A stretch of 64,000 nucleotides of DNA, taken from positions 2,094,001 through 2,158,000 of the forward strand of contig NZ_CP118607.1 in assembly GCF_028898945.1 (NCBI RefSeq). The letters are read 5' to 3'. Made by a program: the position numbers and the translations under genes. A model generated the notes under the pieces. That model did no database searches, was not told the origin of the DNA, and saw nothing but the letters and a program-made list of their open reading frames with translations. Below, piece after piece: positions 1-10,696 of the stretch (the first letter of the stretch is position 1; every line of letters starts with the position of its first letter). Origin of the DNA: Pseudomonas sp. PSKL.D1. GTDB lineage: Bacteria > Pseudomonadota > Gammaproteobacteria > Pseudomonadales > Pseudomonadaceae.

Positions 1-1
1 G

Positions 2-1429
2 CTGGCGGGCGTCGGCCAGTTGCTGGAGGTCAAGCTCAAGGAGTTTGGCGTGGAGGTCGCGGTGGACTCCATCCACCCGGGCCCGGTAATTACCCGATAC
101 GAAATCCAGCCGGCAGCCGGCGTGAAAGTCAGCCGCATCGCCAACCTGGCCAAGGACCTTGCCCGCTCCCTGGCGGTGACCAGCGTGCGTGTGGTCGAGG
201 TGATTCCCGGCAAGACCACCGTGGGTATCGAAATCCCCAACGAAAACCGGCAGATGGTGCGCTTCTCCGAAGTGTTGTCCACGCCGCAGTATGACGAGCA
301 GAAATCGCCGGTCACCCTGGCCCTGGGCCATGATATCGGCGGCAAGCCGGTGATCACCGACCTGGCCAAGATGCCCCACCTGCTGGTGGCCGGTACCACC
401 GGTTCCGGTAAGTCGGTGGGTGTGAACGCGATGATCCTGTCGATCCTGTTCAAGTCCAGCCCGGAAGACGCGCGGCTGATCATGATCGACCCGAAAATGC
501 TCGAACTGTCGATCTACGAGGGCATCCCGCACCTGCTGTGCCCGGTGGTCACCGACATGAAAGACGCCGCCAACGCCCTGCGCTGGAGCGTGGCCGAGAT
601 GGAGCGGCGCTATAAGCTGATGGCGGCCATGGGCGTGCGTAACCTGGCCGGCTTCAACCGCAAGGTCAAGGACGCCCAGGAAGCCGGCGAAATCATCCAC
701 GACCCGCTGTACCGCCGCGAGAGCATGGATGACGAGCCTCCGGCCCTGAAAACCCTGCCGACCATCGTGGTGGTGGTGGACGAATTCGCCGACATGATGA
801 TGATCGTCGGCAAGAAGGTCGAAGAGCTGATCGCCCGTATCGCGCAGAAGGCGCGGGCCGCGGGCATTCACCTGATCCTCGCCACCCAGCGCCCGTCGGT
901 GGACGTGATCACCGGCCTGATCAAGGCCAACATCCCTACGCGCATGGCGTTCCAGGTGTCGAGCAAGATCGACTCGCGGACCATCATCGACCAGGGTGGC
1001 GCCGAGCAACTGCTGGGCCACGGTGACATGCTGTACATGCCGCCGGGCACCAGCCTGCCAATTCGTGTACACGGTGCGTTCGTGTCGGACGATGAAGTGC
1101 ACCGCGTGGTGGAAGCGTGGAAGCTGCGCGGCGCGCCGGACTACAACGACGACATCCTCAACGGCGTCGAAGAGGCCGGCAGCAGCTTCGAAGGTGGCGG
1201 CGGCGGTGGTGATGGCGAAGATTCGGAAAGCGATGCCCTGTATGATGAGGCCGTGCAGTTCGTGCTGGAAAGCCGCCGCGCGTCCATTTCGGCGGTGCAG
1301 CGCAAGCTCAAGATAGGTTACAACCGCGCCGCCCGCATGATCGAAGCCATGGAAATGGCCGGCGTGGTCACCCCCATGAACAGCAACGGCTCGCGGGAAG
1401 TGATTGCCCCGGGCGGCCCGCGCGACTGA
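2..1429 (+). CDS. ftsK: DNA translocase FtsK, C-terminal part (5' end outside window)
   Basis: The reading frame is open from the first base, so the N-terminal membrane domain and linker lie upstream of the window. The visible 475 residues hold the motor and gamma domains. Seen: Walker A GTTGSGKS near nt 392-415, Walker B with [11 protein letters not shown] near nt 765-795, an [12 protein letters not shown] segment, a glycine/acid-rich linker (nt 1190-1230), and a C-terminal winged-helix gamma domain (about the last 65 residues) that in this family reads KOPS sequences. FtsK pumps DNA toward dif and activates XerCD during division. Family assignment is secure; completeness cannot be judged here. 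Confidence 0.97.
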   Translation: MAGVGQLLEVKLKEFGVEVAVDSIHPGPVITRYEIQPAAGVKVSRIANLAKDLARSLAVTSVRVVEVIPGKTTVGIEIPNENRQMVRFSEVLSTPQYDEQKSPVTLALGHDIGGKPVITDLAKMPHLLVAGTTGSGKSVGVNAMILSILFKSSPEDARLIMIDPKMLELSIYEGIPHLLCPVVTDMKDAANALRWSVAEMERRYKLMAAMGVRNLAGFNRKVKDAQEAGEIIHDPLYRRESMDDEPPALKTLPTIVVVVDEFADMMMIVGKKVEELIARIAQKARAAGIHLILATQRPSVDVITGLIKANIPTRMAFQVSSKIDSRTIIDQGGAEQLLGHGDMLYMPPGTSLPIRVHGAFVSDDEVHRVVEAWKLRGAPDYNDDILNGVEEAGSSFEGGGGGGDGEDSESDALYDEAVQFVLESRRASISAVQRKLKIGYNRAARMIEAMEMAGVVTPMNSNGSREVIAPGGPRD

Positions 1430-1440
1430 AGTACACCCTG

Positions 1441-1464
1441 CCGGGCGCCAACGGCGGCGCCCGG
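1441..1464 (+). terminator. GC-rich hairpin after ftsK
   Basis: Nine-bp perfect arms (ccgggcgcc / ggcgcccgg) lie between the ftsK stop and lolA. There is no following T-run, so it may be a weak terminator, an mRNA-stabilising stem or simply a processing site; lolA could still be read through from ftsK. Confidence 0.45.
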
Positions 1465-1491
1465 CCAATTCAATGCTCAATGAGGATTCCC

Positions 1492-2115
1492 ATGCGCGCG
1501 ATTCGCATGCTGTTGGTTTCTGCCCTGGCCCTGGGCTGCGCTTCGGCATTTGCCGGTGAGCAGGACGTGCAACGCCTGACCCAGTTGCTGGAAAAGTCGC
1601 AGACCATCGAGGCCAACTTCTCCCAGCTGACCCTGGACGCCGGCGGCACCAGCCTGCAGGAGACCAAGGGCAACATGACGGTCAAGCGCCCGGGCCTGTT
1701 CTACTGGCACACCGATGCGCCCCAGGAGCAGGTGGTGGTGTCGGACGGCAAGAACGTCACCCTGTGGGACCCGGACCTGGAGCAGGCGACCATCAAGAAG
1801 CTCGACCAGCGCCTGAACCAGACCCCGGCGCTGCTGCTGTCCGGTGATGTGTCCAAGATCAGCCAGAGCTTCGACATCACTTCCAAGGAGCAGGGCGAAG
1901 TGATGGACTTCACCCTCAAGCCCAAGACCAAGGACACCCTGTTCGATTCGCTGCGCGTGTCGTTCCGCCGTGGCCTGATCAATGACATGCAGCTGATCGA
2001 CAGCGTCGGCCAGCGCACCAACATCCTGTTCAATGGCGTGAAGGCCAACGGGGCAGTGCCGGACAGCAAGTTCAAGTTCGACATCCCCAAAGGCGCGGAC
2101 GTCATCAAGGAGTAA
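1492..2115 (+). CDS. lolA: Outer-membrane lipoprotein carrier protein LolA
   Basis: Periplasmic chaperone that accepts lipoproteins from LolCDE and passes them to LolB. The 207-residue product begins with a clear Sec signal ([21 protein letters not shown], cleaved before GEQDV), and the mature part has the family pattern of hydrophobic half-barrel strands ([28 protein letters not shown]). An in-frame ATG 12 nt earlier (1480) would only lengthen the signal. It sits between ftsK and rarA, the usual pseudomonad order, and ends 12 nt before rarA, so the two are probably cotranscribed. Confidence 0.95.
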   Translation: MRAIRMLLVSALALGCASAFAGEQDVQRLTQLLEKSQTIEANFSQLTLDAGGTSLQETKGNMTVKRPGLFYWHTDAPQEQVVVSDGKNVTLWDPDLEQATIKKLDQRLNQTPALLLSGDVSKISQSFDITSKEQGEVMDFTLKPKTKDTLFDSLRVSFRRGLINDMQLIDSVGQRTNILFNGVKANGAVPDSKFKFDIPKGADVIKE

Positions 2116-2127
2116 CCGGAACTCGCC

Positions 2128-3453
2128 ATGGACCTGTTTCGAAGCGAACCTGTCGCCCAGCCCCTGGCCGCCCGGCTGCGTCCGTCCAACCTGGACGAGT
2201 ACGTGGGCCAGGAGCACCTGCTGGCGCGTGGCAAACCGCTGCGCGAGGCGCTGGAGCAGGGTGCGCTGCATTCGATGATCTTCTGGGGGCCGCCCGGCGT
2301 GGGCAAGACCACGCTGGCGCGGCTGCTGGCGCAGTTTTGCGATGCGCATTTCGAAACGGTGTCGGCGGTGCTGGCCGGGGTCAAGGAGATCCGCCAGGCG
2401 GTCGAGGTGGCCAAGCAGCAGGCCGGCCAGTATGGCCGGCGTACCATCCTGTTCGTGGACGAAGTGCACCGTTTCAACAAGTCCCAGCAGGACGCCTTCT
2501 TGCCCTATGTGGAAGACGGCACGCTGATCTTCATCGGTGCCACCACCGAAAACCCCTCGTTCGAGTTGAACAACGCCTTGCTCTCGCGGGCGCGGGTGTA
2601 CGTGCTCAAAAGCCTGGACGAAGCTGCGCTGCGCAAGCTGGTTGACCGGGCACTGAGCGAGGAGCGCGGGCTGGGCAAGCGCAACCTGAGGGTGGGCGAC
2701 GAGGCGTTCAGGATGCTCATGGCCGCCGCCGATGGCGATGGCCGGCGCATGCTCAACTTCCTCGAAAACGCCTCGGACCTGGCCGAAGACGGTGGCGAAA
2801 TCGGTGTCGATCTGCTGCAAAGCCTGCTCGGCGACAGCCGCCGCCGTTTCGACAAGGGCGGCGAGGCGTTTTACGACCAGATTTCCGCGCTGCACAAATC
2901 GGTGCGTGGCTCCAACCCGGATGGCGCGCTGTACTGGTTCGCGCGCATGCTCGATGGCGGCTGCGACCCGCTGTACATCGCCCGGCGCGTGGTGCGCATG
3001 GCCAGCGAAGACATCGGCAATGCCGACCCGCGCGCCCTGAGCCTATGCCTGGCGGCCTGGGATGTGCAGGAGCGCCTGGGTAGCCCCGAGGGCGAGCTGG
3101 CAGTGGCCCAGGCCATCACCTACATTGCCTGCGCGCCCAAGAGCAACGCCGTGTACATGGGCTTCAAGACCGCCCTGCGCGAAGCGGCCGAGCACGGTTC
3201 GCTGGAAGTGCCGCTGCACCTGCGCAACGCGCCGACCAAGCTGATGAAACAATTGGGCTATGGCGACGAGTACCGTTATGCCCATGACGAGCCCGATGCC
3301 TACGCTGCCGGTGAGGATTACTTCCCGGAGCAGCTGGAGCCACGCCAGTACTATCAGCCCGTGCCCCGGGGCCTTGAACTGAAAATTGGCGAAAAACTGC
3401 GCCACCTGGCCGAACTGGACCGCAACAGCCCCCGCCAACGGAGAAAACCGTGA
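2128..3453 (+). CDS. rarA: Replication-associated recombination protein RarA (MgsA)
   Basis: AAA+ ATPase of the clamp-loader clade that acts at stalled forks. In the 441 residues: Walker [10 protein letters not shown] (about 51-59), Walker [17 protein letters not shown] (about 108-123), sensor-1 [10 protein letters not shown], sensor-2 region with [10 protein letters not shown], and the C-terminal MgsA tetramerisation domain (from about residue 270, [25 protein letters not shown]). Length matches the family. The stop overlaps the crcB start in a GTGA arrangement, indicating translational coupling. Confidence 0.96.
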   Translation: MDLFRSEPVAQPLAARLRPSNLDEYVGQEHLLARGKPLREALEQGALHSMIFWGPPGVGKTTLARLLAQFCDAHFETVSAVLAGVKEIRQAVEVAKQQAGQYGRRTILFVDEVHRFNKSQQDAFLPYVEDGTLIFIGATTENPSFELNNALLSRARVYVLKSLDEAALRKLVDRALSEERGLGKRNLRVGDEAFRMLMAAADGDGRRMLNFLENASDLAEDGGEIGVDLLQSLLGDSRRRFDKGGEAFYDQISALHKSVRGSNPDGALYWFARMLDGGCDPLYIARRVVRMASEDIGNADPRALSLCLAAWDVQERLGSPEGELAVAQAITYIACAPKSNAVYMGFKTALREAAEHGSLEVPLHLRNAPTKLMKQLGYGDEYRYAHDEPDAYAAGEDYFPEQLEPRQYYQPVPRGLELKIGEKLRHLAELDRNSPRQRRKP

Positions 3454-3824
3454 TTGCACTCATCGCCGCCGTCAGTGCGGGCGGCATCGCCGGCACCTTG
3501 CTGCGTTTTGCCACAGCCAACTGGGTCACGGCCCACTGGCCTCGGCACTTCTACCTCGGTACGCTGGCGGTCAACCTGGTGGGTTGCCTGCTGATCGGCC
3601 TGTTGTACGGGCTGTTTCTGCACAAACCATTGGCGCCGGTGGAACTGCGCGCCGGCCTGATCGTGGGCTTTTTGGGCGGCCTTACCACTTTTTCTTCCTT
3701 TTCGCTCGATACCGTGCGCCTGATGGAAAGCGGGCAAGTGCCCCTGGCCGTGGGCTATACCGGTATTAGCGTGATGGGCGGGCTGTTGGCCACCTGGGCC
3801 GGCCTGTCCCTGACCCGACTCTGA
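3450..3824 (+). CDS. crcB: Fluoride channel CrcB/Fluc
   Basis: A 124-residue, four-helix membrane protein. Family marks: [10 protein letters not shown] near the N-terminus, NLVGC in helix 2, and [13 protein letters not shown] in the helix-3 break that forms the fluoride pore with the Na+ site. It works as a dual-topology dimer exporting fluoride. The start is GTG at 3450, overlapping the rarA stop. No fluoride riboswitch can precede it because it begins inside rarA, so it should be expressed with rarA rather than induced by fluoride. Confidence 0.93.
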   Translation: MIALIAAVSAGGIAGTLLRFATANWVTAHWPRHFYLGTLAVNLVGCLLIGLLYGLFLHKPLAPVELRAGLIVGFLGGLTTFSSFSLDTVRLMESGQVPLAVGYTGISVMGGLLATWAGLSLTRL

Positions 3825-3843
3825 ACCAACCTAATACACATAA

Positions 3844-5136
<1,293 letters not shown>

Positions 5137-6528
5137 ATGGATTACCTGCCGCTGTTCCACAAGCTGCAGGGCGGCCGGGTATTGGTCGTCGGCGGCGGCG
5201 AAATTGCCTTGCGCAAGGCGCGCCTGCTGGCCGATGCCGGCGCCGCGCTGCGGGTGGTGGCGCCGGACGTCGACGGCCAGCTGGCCGCGCTGGCCCGCGA
5301 AGGGGGCGGCGAGGTGCTGGTGCGTGGCTATCAGGCCGATGACCTGACCGGTTGCCGGTTGGTGATCGCGGCTACCGACGACCCTGGGCTCAATGCCCAG
5401 GTGTCGGCTGATGCCCAGGCACACAGCCTGCCGGTGAACGTGGTGGATGCGCCGGCCCTGTGCACGGTGATCTTCCCGGCCATCGTCGACCGTTCACCTT
5501 TGGTGGTGGCGGTGTCCAGCGGCGGCGACGCCCCGGTGCTGGCGCGCTTGATCCGCGCCAAGCTCGAAGCGTGGATCCCGTCGGCCTATGGCGAGCTGGC
5601 AGGGCTGGCGGCGCGCTTCCGGCACAAGGTCAAGGCCTTGTACCCGGACGTGAACCAGCGCCGTGGCTTCTGGGAGACCGTTTTCCAGGGGCCGGTTGCC
5701 GAACGCCAGTTGGCCGGGCAGGGGGCCGAGGCCGAGCGCTTGTTGCAGGCCATGGTCGATGGCGCACCGGTGCAGCAGGGCGGCGAGGTATATCTGGTAG
5801 GCGCGGGGCCGGGTGACCCGGACTTGCTGACCTTCCGCGCCTTGCGCCTGATGCAGCAGGCCGACGTGGTGCTGTACGACCGGCTGGTGGCGCCTGCCAT
5901 CATCGAGATGTGCCGGCGCGATGCCGAGCGCATTTACGTGGGCAAGCGCCGTGCAGACCATGCCGTGCCGCAGGACCAGATCAACCGCCTGCTGGTGGAC
6001 TTGGCCAAACAAGGCAAACGCGTACTGCGCCTCAAAGGCGGCGACCCGTTCATCTTCGGCCGGGGTGGCGAAGAGATCGAAGAGCTGGCCGATGAGGGCA
6101 TTCCGTTCCAGGTGGTGCCGGGGATTACGGCAGCCAGTGGTTGTTCCGCCTATGGTGGCATTCCGCTGACCCATCGGGATTACGCCCAGTCAGTGCGGTT
6201 CGTCACCGGGCACCTGAAGGACGGTACCAGCAACCTGCCTTGGGATGATTTGGTCGCCCCCGCCCAGACTCTGGTGTTCTACATGGGCCTGGTCGGCTTG
6301 CCGACCATTTGTGCCGAGCTGATTCGCCATGGGCGTGCGGCAAGCACCCCGGCGGCTTTGGTGCAGCAGGGGACCACACGTAACCAGCGAGTGTTCACCG
6401 GTACCCTGGCAGACTTGCCAGAGCTGGTGGCACGCCATGAAGTGCATGCGCCGACCCTGGTGATTGTCGGGGAGGTGGTGCAGTTGCGCGAGAAGCTGGC
6501 GTGGTTTGAAGGGGCGCAAAACAGCTGA
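5137..6528 (+). CDS. cysG: Siroheme synthase CysG (multifunctional)
   Basis: Makes siroheme for sulfite/nitrite reductases from uroporphyrinogen III. The 463-residue fusion has an N-terminal NAD-binding precorrin-2 dehydrogenase/ferrochelatase module ([20 protein letters not shown], residues 8-27), a dimerisation segment to about 215, and a C-terminal SUMT methyltransferase ([20 protein letters not shown] from about 218; [13 protein letters not shown] near 302; [12 protein letters not shown]). Full length. It directly follows the serS stop, so both should share a transcript. Confidence 0.97.
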   Translation: MDYLPLFHKLQGGRVLVVGGGEIALRKARLLADAGAALRVVAPDVDGQLAALAREGGGEVLVRGYQADDLTGCRLVIAATDDPGLNAQVSADAQAHSLPVNVVDAPALCTVIFPAIVDRSPLVVAVSSGGDAPVLARLIRAKLEAWIPSAYGELAGLAARFRHKVKALYPDVNQRRGFWETVFQGPVAERQLAGQGAEAERLLQAMVDGAPVQQGGEVYLVGAGPGDPDLLTFRALRLMQQADVVLYDRLVAPAIIEMCRRDAERIYVGKRRADHAVPQDQINRLLVDLAKQGKRVLRLKGGDPFIFGRGGEEIEELADEGIPFQVVPGITAASGCSAYGGIPLTHRDYAQSVRFVTGHLKDGTSNLPWDDLVAPAQTLVFYMGLVGLPTICAELIRHGRAASTPAALVQQGTTRNQRVFTGTLADLPELVARHEVHAPTLVIVGEVVQLREKLAWFEGAQNS

Positions 6529-6606
6529 AGGCTGGCTTCGGGCTACGCTGTCCGGCCGCAAACGCGACGCGTACCCTGTGGCAGCAACTGTCTTGTGCTG
6601 ATTGTG

Positions 6607-6640
6607 CCGGCCCCTTCGCGGCTAAAGCCGCTCCCACAGG
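6607..6640. repeat. REP-like palindrome
   Basis: Contains ttcgcggctaaagccgctcc, an imperfect palindrome of the type scattered through P. putida genomes, in the convergent gap between cysG and the porin gene. Confidence 0.75.
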
Positions 6641-6671
6641 TTCAGTGCTTACCTCAAGGCATGCGCAATCC

Positions 6672-6697
6672 CTGTGGGAGCGGATTTATCCGCGAGG
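6672..6697. repeat. REP-like palindrome, opposite orientation
   Basis: gtgggagcggatttatccgcg, oriented opposite to the preceding unit; together they form a head-to-head pair. Confidence 0.75.
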
Positions 6698-6732
6698 CAG
6701 CCACCGCGGTGGATGGCACCGGCTTTGCCGGT

Positions 6733-6759
6733 GTTCGCGGCTGAAGCCGCTCCTACAAG
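6733..6759. repeat. REP-like palindrome
   Basis: gttcgcggctgaagccgctcc, third unit of the cluster, ending about 20 bp before the porin stop codon. The 251-bp gap 6529-6779 holds these three units and no gene. Confidence 0.75.
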
Positions 6760-6779
6760 GGTTTGCGGCAAGCTACACG

Positions 6780-8105
6780 TCAGAACAACGGCACCGAGTA
6801 ACTCACCGTCAACCGGTTCTGGTCCTGGTCCCACTCACTCGGCACCCCGCTGCGCAACATGCCGTTGCGCCAGCTAAACCCCAGCCCCTTGAGCGTACCG
6901 CTCTGCACCACATAGTCCAGGGCGATATCACGTTCCCATTCCTTCTCGTCACCACCTGACGTCATGCGAATGTGCGTGCCCTTCAGGTAGGTCACCGACG
7001 CAATCAACCCCGGCACCCCCAGCGCAGCGAAGTTGTAACCATACTGGCCAAAGGTGGTGCGCTCACCCGCGCGGGTGAAGCTGGTCACCAGGCGGTCGGT
7101 GAACAGGTAGATGCTCGACCCTGCCGCGCCTTCGCCGGTATTGCCCTGGTTCAACTGCACGAAGTTGCCGCTGTCGGATACCCGCTGGTGGCCGAGCAGC
7201 AGCGAATGGCCGCCTACGGCGTAGGTGAACATCGCGCTCCAGGTGTCGTTGTCGATCTTGCCGGGCGTATCGGCAAGGCCGCTCACCTGGTAGCCCGCCG
7301 CGCGCCCGTTGGCCGAGTCGTTGCGCCCGTCGGCATCGGTCTTGAAGTAGCGCAGGTCGGTGGTCAGCGACTGGTTGTCGGCCAGCGCCCAGGTGTGTAC
7401 CAGGCCGGCGAAGTGCTGGACGTAATAGTCCTCGAGTTGCGCGGCGTAATACTGCAGCTTGAGGGCCTGGGTGAGTTGATAGTCGGCGCCGGCAAAGAGA
7501 AATTCGTTGCTCTGGCGGGTGCCGCCGGCCACGGCAAGGCCAGAGCGGTTGGTCGACCCCCGGCCTGTGGTGTGTTCCAGGCGCCCGCCAGTCAACGTCA
7601 GGCCGTCGATTTCCCTGGAGGTGACCATGCCGCCCTCGAAGGTTTGCGGCAGCACGCGGCCGTCGTTGGCGACCAGAATCGGCAGTTTCGGTTGCAAGGT
7701 GCCGTAGCGCGCCTCGGTTTGCGAGAAACGCAGCTTGCCGGTCAGGCCCAAACGGCTCCATTCATCCACGGCGCTGCCGTCGCTGTCGTCGGGAATCATC
7801 GAGCTGCCGCGATGATTGCCAGCGCCGCCGTCCAGGCGCACACCGAGCATGCCGAGCGCATCCACGCCGAAACCGACGGTGCCGTCGGTGAAGCCCGATT
7901 TGTAGTCGAGCACGAAGCCTTGGGCCCATTCGGCGGTCTTGCTCTGGCCGGCAGCGCCGGCGCGGTCACGGAAATCGTTATTGAAGTAATAGTTGCGCAA
8001 GTTGAGGTTGGCTTTGCCGTCCTCGATGAAGGCGGCCTGGGCGGTGGGCAAGGCCAGGCTCGTGGCGGTCAGCAGGTACAGGTGTACAGGGGCTTTTTTT
8101 GTCAT
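6780..8105 (-). CDS. OprD-family outer-membrane porin
   Basis: A 441-residue substrate-specific porin. It has a Sec signal (cleavage likely after LALPTAQA), an N-terminal FIEDGKANLNLRNYYFNND strand typical of OprD/OpdK channels, the KSGFTDGTVGFGVDALGMLGVRLDG segment, many amphipathic strands, and a C-terminal aromatic (YSVPLF) used for BAM insertion. Such channels usually pass carboxylates or amino acids. It is the last gene of a minus-strand group (thiolase, ligase, two PPC proteins), 67 nt after the last of them, so it probably admits the substrate of that pathway. A 15-bp motif shared with the SDR gene at 19758 lies at 8148-8162. Confidence 0.9.
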   Translation of the reverse strand: MTKKAPVHLYLLTATSLALPTAQAAFIEDGKANLNLRNYYFNNDFRDRAGAAGQSKTAEWAQGFVLDYKSGFTDGTVGFGVDALGMLGVRLDGGAGNHRGSSMIPDDSDGSAVDEWSRLGLTGKLRFSQTEARYGTLQPKLPILVANDGRVLPQTFEGGMVTSREIDGLTLTGGRLEHTTGRGSTNRSGLAVAGGTRQSNEFLFAGADYQLTQALKLQYYAAQLEDYYVQHFAGLVHTWALADNQSLTTDLRYFKTDADGRNDSANGRAAGYQVSGLADTPGKIDNDTWSAMFTYAVGGHSLLLGHQRVSDSGNFVQLNQGNTGEGAAGSSIYLFTDRLVTSFTRAGERTTFGQYGYNFAALGVPGLIASVTYLKGTHIRMTSGGDEKEWERDIALDYVVQSGTLKGLGFSWRNGMLRSGVPSEWDQDQNRLTVSYSVPLF

Positions 8106-8147
8106 TGTTGTTTCCTGAGGGCAAAAGGGCGCCCGAAACCACCGGGC

Positions 8148-8162
8148 GCAAAGGGCGTGGTG
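8148..8162 (-). promoter_or_regulatory. 15-bp motif shared with the SDR at 19758
   Basis: On the minus strand it reads CACCACGCCCTTTGC, ending 43 nt upstream of the porin ATG. A 14/15 identical copy lies 48 nt upstream of the SDR gene at 19758 in the same orientation. It resembles a sigma-54 site with a good -12 but lacks the -24 GG; its function is unknown. Confidence 0.3.
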
Positions 8163-8172
8163 CAGCGTTGAA

Positions 8173-8571
8173 TCAATCGGGCAGCCATTCCTGCAAGGTG
8201 AGTTCGACGGTGATGAACGACAGGTTGCGGCCGCGTTGCAGGCGGCCGGCGAAGATGTTGCCGGCGGCGTCGGCCAGCACCGCCTGCAGGCGGCTTTGCC
8301 CCGCGACGATTTCGCCGCTCAGGCTGAGGATTTCGATGCCCGGGCCGGGTACATGGATATCCTGCATGCCCTGGCGGCCCAGGTAGTGCAGCTCGCCGTC
8401 GATCAGGCTGCCAAGGCCGCCGCGCACCACGGCGCAAGCAATGCCGTGGCTGGCGCACAGGGCTTCGGCGCTGTCGATGATGTCTTCGTTCGGCTTGAGC
8501 CGCGCGACCACCAGGCGGCCCAGTTGGCCGCTTTGCACGAGGGATTCGACGTTGTCTTGCGGCAAAGTCAT
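8173..8571 (-). CDS. PPC/DUF296-domain protein, histidine site degenerate
   Basis: A 132-residue protein consisting of one PPC (DUF296) domain: a GRLVVARLKPNEDIIDSAEAL start, the ACAVVRGGLGSLIDGELHYLG turn, and the IEILSLSGEIV strand are all family-like. The canonical histidines (HxH strand and GGHL) are replaced by LQAVL and AGRL, so the metal/ligand site seen in many prokaryotic PPC proteins looks lost. The ATG at 8571 is used because it overlaps the upstream PPC gene (stop at 8568-8570). Its neighbour retains the histidines, which suggests a hetero-oligomer. No biochemical function can be assigned. Confidence 0.75.
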   Translation of the reverse strand: MTLPQDNVESLVQSGQLGRLVVARLKPNEDIIDSAEALCASHGIACAVVRGGLGSLIDGELHYLGRQGMQDIHVPGPGIEILSLSGEIVAGQSRLQAVLADAAGNIFAGRLQRGRNLSFITVELTLQEWLPD

Positions 8572-9119
8572 GAGGCCTCCTTGAGCACGGGATGCAAGAG
8601 GTTGAACTGGGTTTCCGGGTCTGGCTGCACCTGGTAGGCCACCTGGTCGAACAGGCACAGGCGCAGCACCAGCGGCTCGTTGCCGACGATCAGCCGGTCG
8701 AGTACCAGGTGGCCGCCGTGTTGATGGCCATCGCGGTCAATGAAGCCGGCATGGCAATGCAGCAGCGGTGTGCCGCTGGCACTTTGGCCAACGGTAATGG
8801 CACCGCTGATGAAAGTGATATAGCCATCCAGCACCACCGGCTGGCCGTAGTCGTAGGGGCGCTGCTCATTCTCGGTGGTGACCATGCGGTGGTAACTCAA
8901 ATGCGCCGCGCCGCCACACAGGATGCGCCCGACGGCGCTTTGATAGCGGCAGCCTTGCAACACTGCCAATAAGCCTTCGGCCACATTGCAGGCCAGCGGC
9001 AGCTCCACGCGCAGCTCCTGGCTGTGTGCCACCTCGCAGTCAAGCAGGCGCGGCTGCTGCGGTTGGCCGCCGTGGATGAAGTGGCGCACGCCGCCACGGG
9101 TTTCGAAGTGCGGTGTCAT
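8568..9119 (-). CDS. PPC/DUF296-like protein with intact histidine motifs
   Basis: A 183-residue protein. The C-terminal half carries LLHCHAGFIDRDGHQHGGHL, matching the HxH ... GGHL pattern of PPC/DUF296 domains, preceded by a FISGAITVG strand equivalent to the LSGnI strand. The N-terminal half (CNVAEGLLAVLQGCRYQSAVGRILCGGAAHLSYHR) fits the domain's first lobe. The ATG at 9119 overlaps the stop of the acyl-CoA ligase (ATGA), and the gene's own stop overlaps the next PPC gene. PPC proteins form trimers; the three-histidine cluster suggests a metal or ligand site, but the role in this pathway is unknown. Confidence 0.72.
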   Translation of the reverse strand: MTPHFETRGGVRHFIHGGQPQQPRLLDCEVAHSQELRVELPLACNVAEGLLAVLQGCRYQSAVGRILCGGAAHLSYHRMVTTENEQRPYDYGQPVVLDGYITFISGAITVGQSASGTPLLHCHAGFIDRDGHQHGGHLVLDRLIVGNEPLVLRLCLFDQVAYQVQPDPETQFNLLHPVLKEAS

Positions 9120-10696
9120 ACCGGCTGCTCCTGGCCCGCTTCGAGCAGCGTGCGGATGTGTTTCTTGACGATTTTGCCGTAACCGGACTTGGGCATTTCG
9201 TGCCAGCGCACAAAGCGTTTGGGCCACTTGTAGCGGGCCAGGCGCGGCTCCAGATGGGCCAGCAGTTGCTCGTCGCTGACCTCGCCCGTGGTCACGATCA
9301 CCGCACAGCCGCACTCGCCCCACTTTTCGTCGGGCATGCCCAGCACCGCCACCTCGTTGACCGCCGGGTGGGTGAGCAGGGCTTCCTCTATCTCCCGTGG
9401 GTACACGTTGGAGCCGCCCGAGATGTACATGTCCGAAGCGCGGCCAGTGATGAACAGGTAACCCTCGTCGTCCACATGGCCGAGGTCGCCGGTGTGGAAC
9501 CAGCCATGCCGGAAGCACGCGGCGTTGGCGTCGGGGTTGTTGTAGTAACCGGCGAACACCGCCGGGCCGCGCACGCAGATTTCACCGTCGCTGCCGGTGG
9601 GCAGTTCGGTGCCGTGCTCATCGAGGATGGCCACCTGCATGCCGGTGCGCGGGTAGCCGCACGAACCCACCTTGGCCTGGGGGCTGTCTTCGGCGTCGTG
9701 GCAGTCGGCTGGCAGCACGGTGATGTTGCCGGTGACTTCGCCCAGGCCGTAATACTGCACCAGCACCTTGCCCAATGTGCGCAGGGCATGGCACTGGTCG
9801 GCGCGGTACATAGGGGCGCCGGCGTAGATGACGTAGCGCAGGCTGCTGTGGTCGTAGCGCGCCACGGCCGGGTCTTCGGTAAGCATCTTGACGATGGTCG
9901 GCACGGTGAACAGGTTGTCGATGCGGTGCGTTTGCACCAGGCGCCAGGCTTCGTCGCAGTCCAGGCGGTCACCGGCAGGCAGCACGCAGGCGGCGCCCCG
10001 GGCGACGTTGACCAGGGCATGGATACCGGCGCCGTGGGACAGCGGCGCCAGCACCAGCGAGCGCGACTGGTGGCTGAGGCCGGGCATCAGGTCGGCGAGG
10101 TGGTTGTTGACCACGAAGGCCATTTGCCCGTGGGTGAGCACGCCGGCCTTGGGGTGGCCTGTGGTGCCGGAGGTGTAGAAGAACCACAGCGGGTCGTGGT
10201 AACGGACCTCGGCCGGGCGGAACGCAGCCTGCAACGGTGCGCCTTCGTCGAGCAGGGCGTCATAGCCCAGCTCACCGCTGCGTGGCGTGCCGATGGCGAT
10301 GACCGTTTGCAACGCAGGCGATGCCTCGCGCACGGCGTCCACGTAATGAGCGAAGCCCTCGTCGTAAAGCATCGCCACCGCACCGCTGGAGCTGCCCAGG
10401 TAAGCGGCTTCCGGTGGGGTGATGCGCACGTTGGTCGGCACCCACACCATGCCCAGGCGAAACGCCACCCAGGCACTTTCGAACAGCTGCAGGTTGTTGC
10501 GTGAATGCACCAGCAGCCGGTCACCCTTGGTCAAACCCCGGGCGCGCAAAGCCGCAGCCACGCTGTCTACCCGCTCAAGCAACTGGCGCCACGGCACACA
10601 CTGCTCACCGCGAATGAAACCCGGCGCGTCAGGCAGGCGGCGGGCCACCTGGGCCAGCAACTCGCCCAGGTTCATCACGTTGTCGATACCCGTCAT
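9116..10696 (-). CDS. AMP-dependent acyl-CoA synthetase/ligase
   Basis: ANL-superfamily enzyme that adenylates a carboxylic acid and transfers it to CoA. In 526 residues: P-loop YTSGTTGHPKAG (about 174-185), YYGLGEVTG (A5), GWFHTGDLGHVDDEGYLFITGR (A7/A8 hinge), ISGGSNVYPREIEEAL, and the C-terminal catalytic lysine in KSGYGKIVKK. It most resembles class I acyl/aryl-CoA ligases; the substrate cannot be read from sequence. The start codon overlaps the thiolase stop (ATGA) and the stop overlaps the next gene, so the operon is tightly coupled. Confidence 0.9.
   Translation of the reverse strand: MTGIDNVMNLGELLAQVARRLPDAPGFIRGEQCVPWRQLLERVDSVAAALRARGLTKGDRLLVHSRNNLQLFESAWVAFRLGMVWVPTNVRITPPEAAYLGSSSGAVAMLYDEGFAHYVDAVREASPALQTVIAIGTPRSGELGYDALLDEGAPLQAAFRPAEVRYHDPLWFFYTSGTTGHPKAGVLTHGQMAFVVNNHLADLMPGLSHQSRSLVLAPLSHGAGIHALVNVARGAACVLPAGDRLDCDEAWRLVQTHRIDNLFTVPTIVKMLTEDPAVARYDHSSLRYVIYAGAPMYRADQCHALRTLGKVLVQYYGLGEVTGNITVLPADCHDAEDSPQAKVGSCGYPRTGMQVAILDEHGTELPTGSDGEICVRGPAVFAGYYNNPDANAACFRHGWFHTGDLGHVDDEGYLFITGRASDMYISGGSNVYPREIEEALLTHPAVNEVAVLGMPDEKWGECGCAVIVTTGEVSDEQLLAHLEPRLARYKWPKRFVRWHEMPKSGYGKIVKKHIRTLLEAGQEQPV

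Noticed and set aside
1477..2895. A 472-codon minus-strand open frame opposite lolA and rarA
   Set aside because: It has repetitive Gln/Leu/Val/His composition typical of GC-rich antisense shadows, no RBS, and opposes two well-defined genes.
3450..3824. Fluoride riboswitch before crcB
   Set aside because: The gene starts inside rarA by overlap, leaving no leader for an aptamer.
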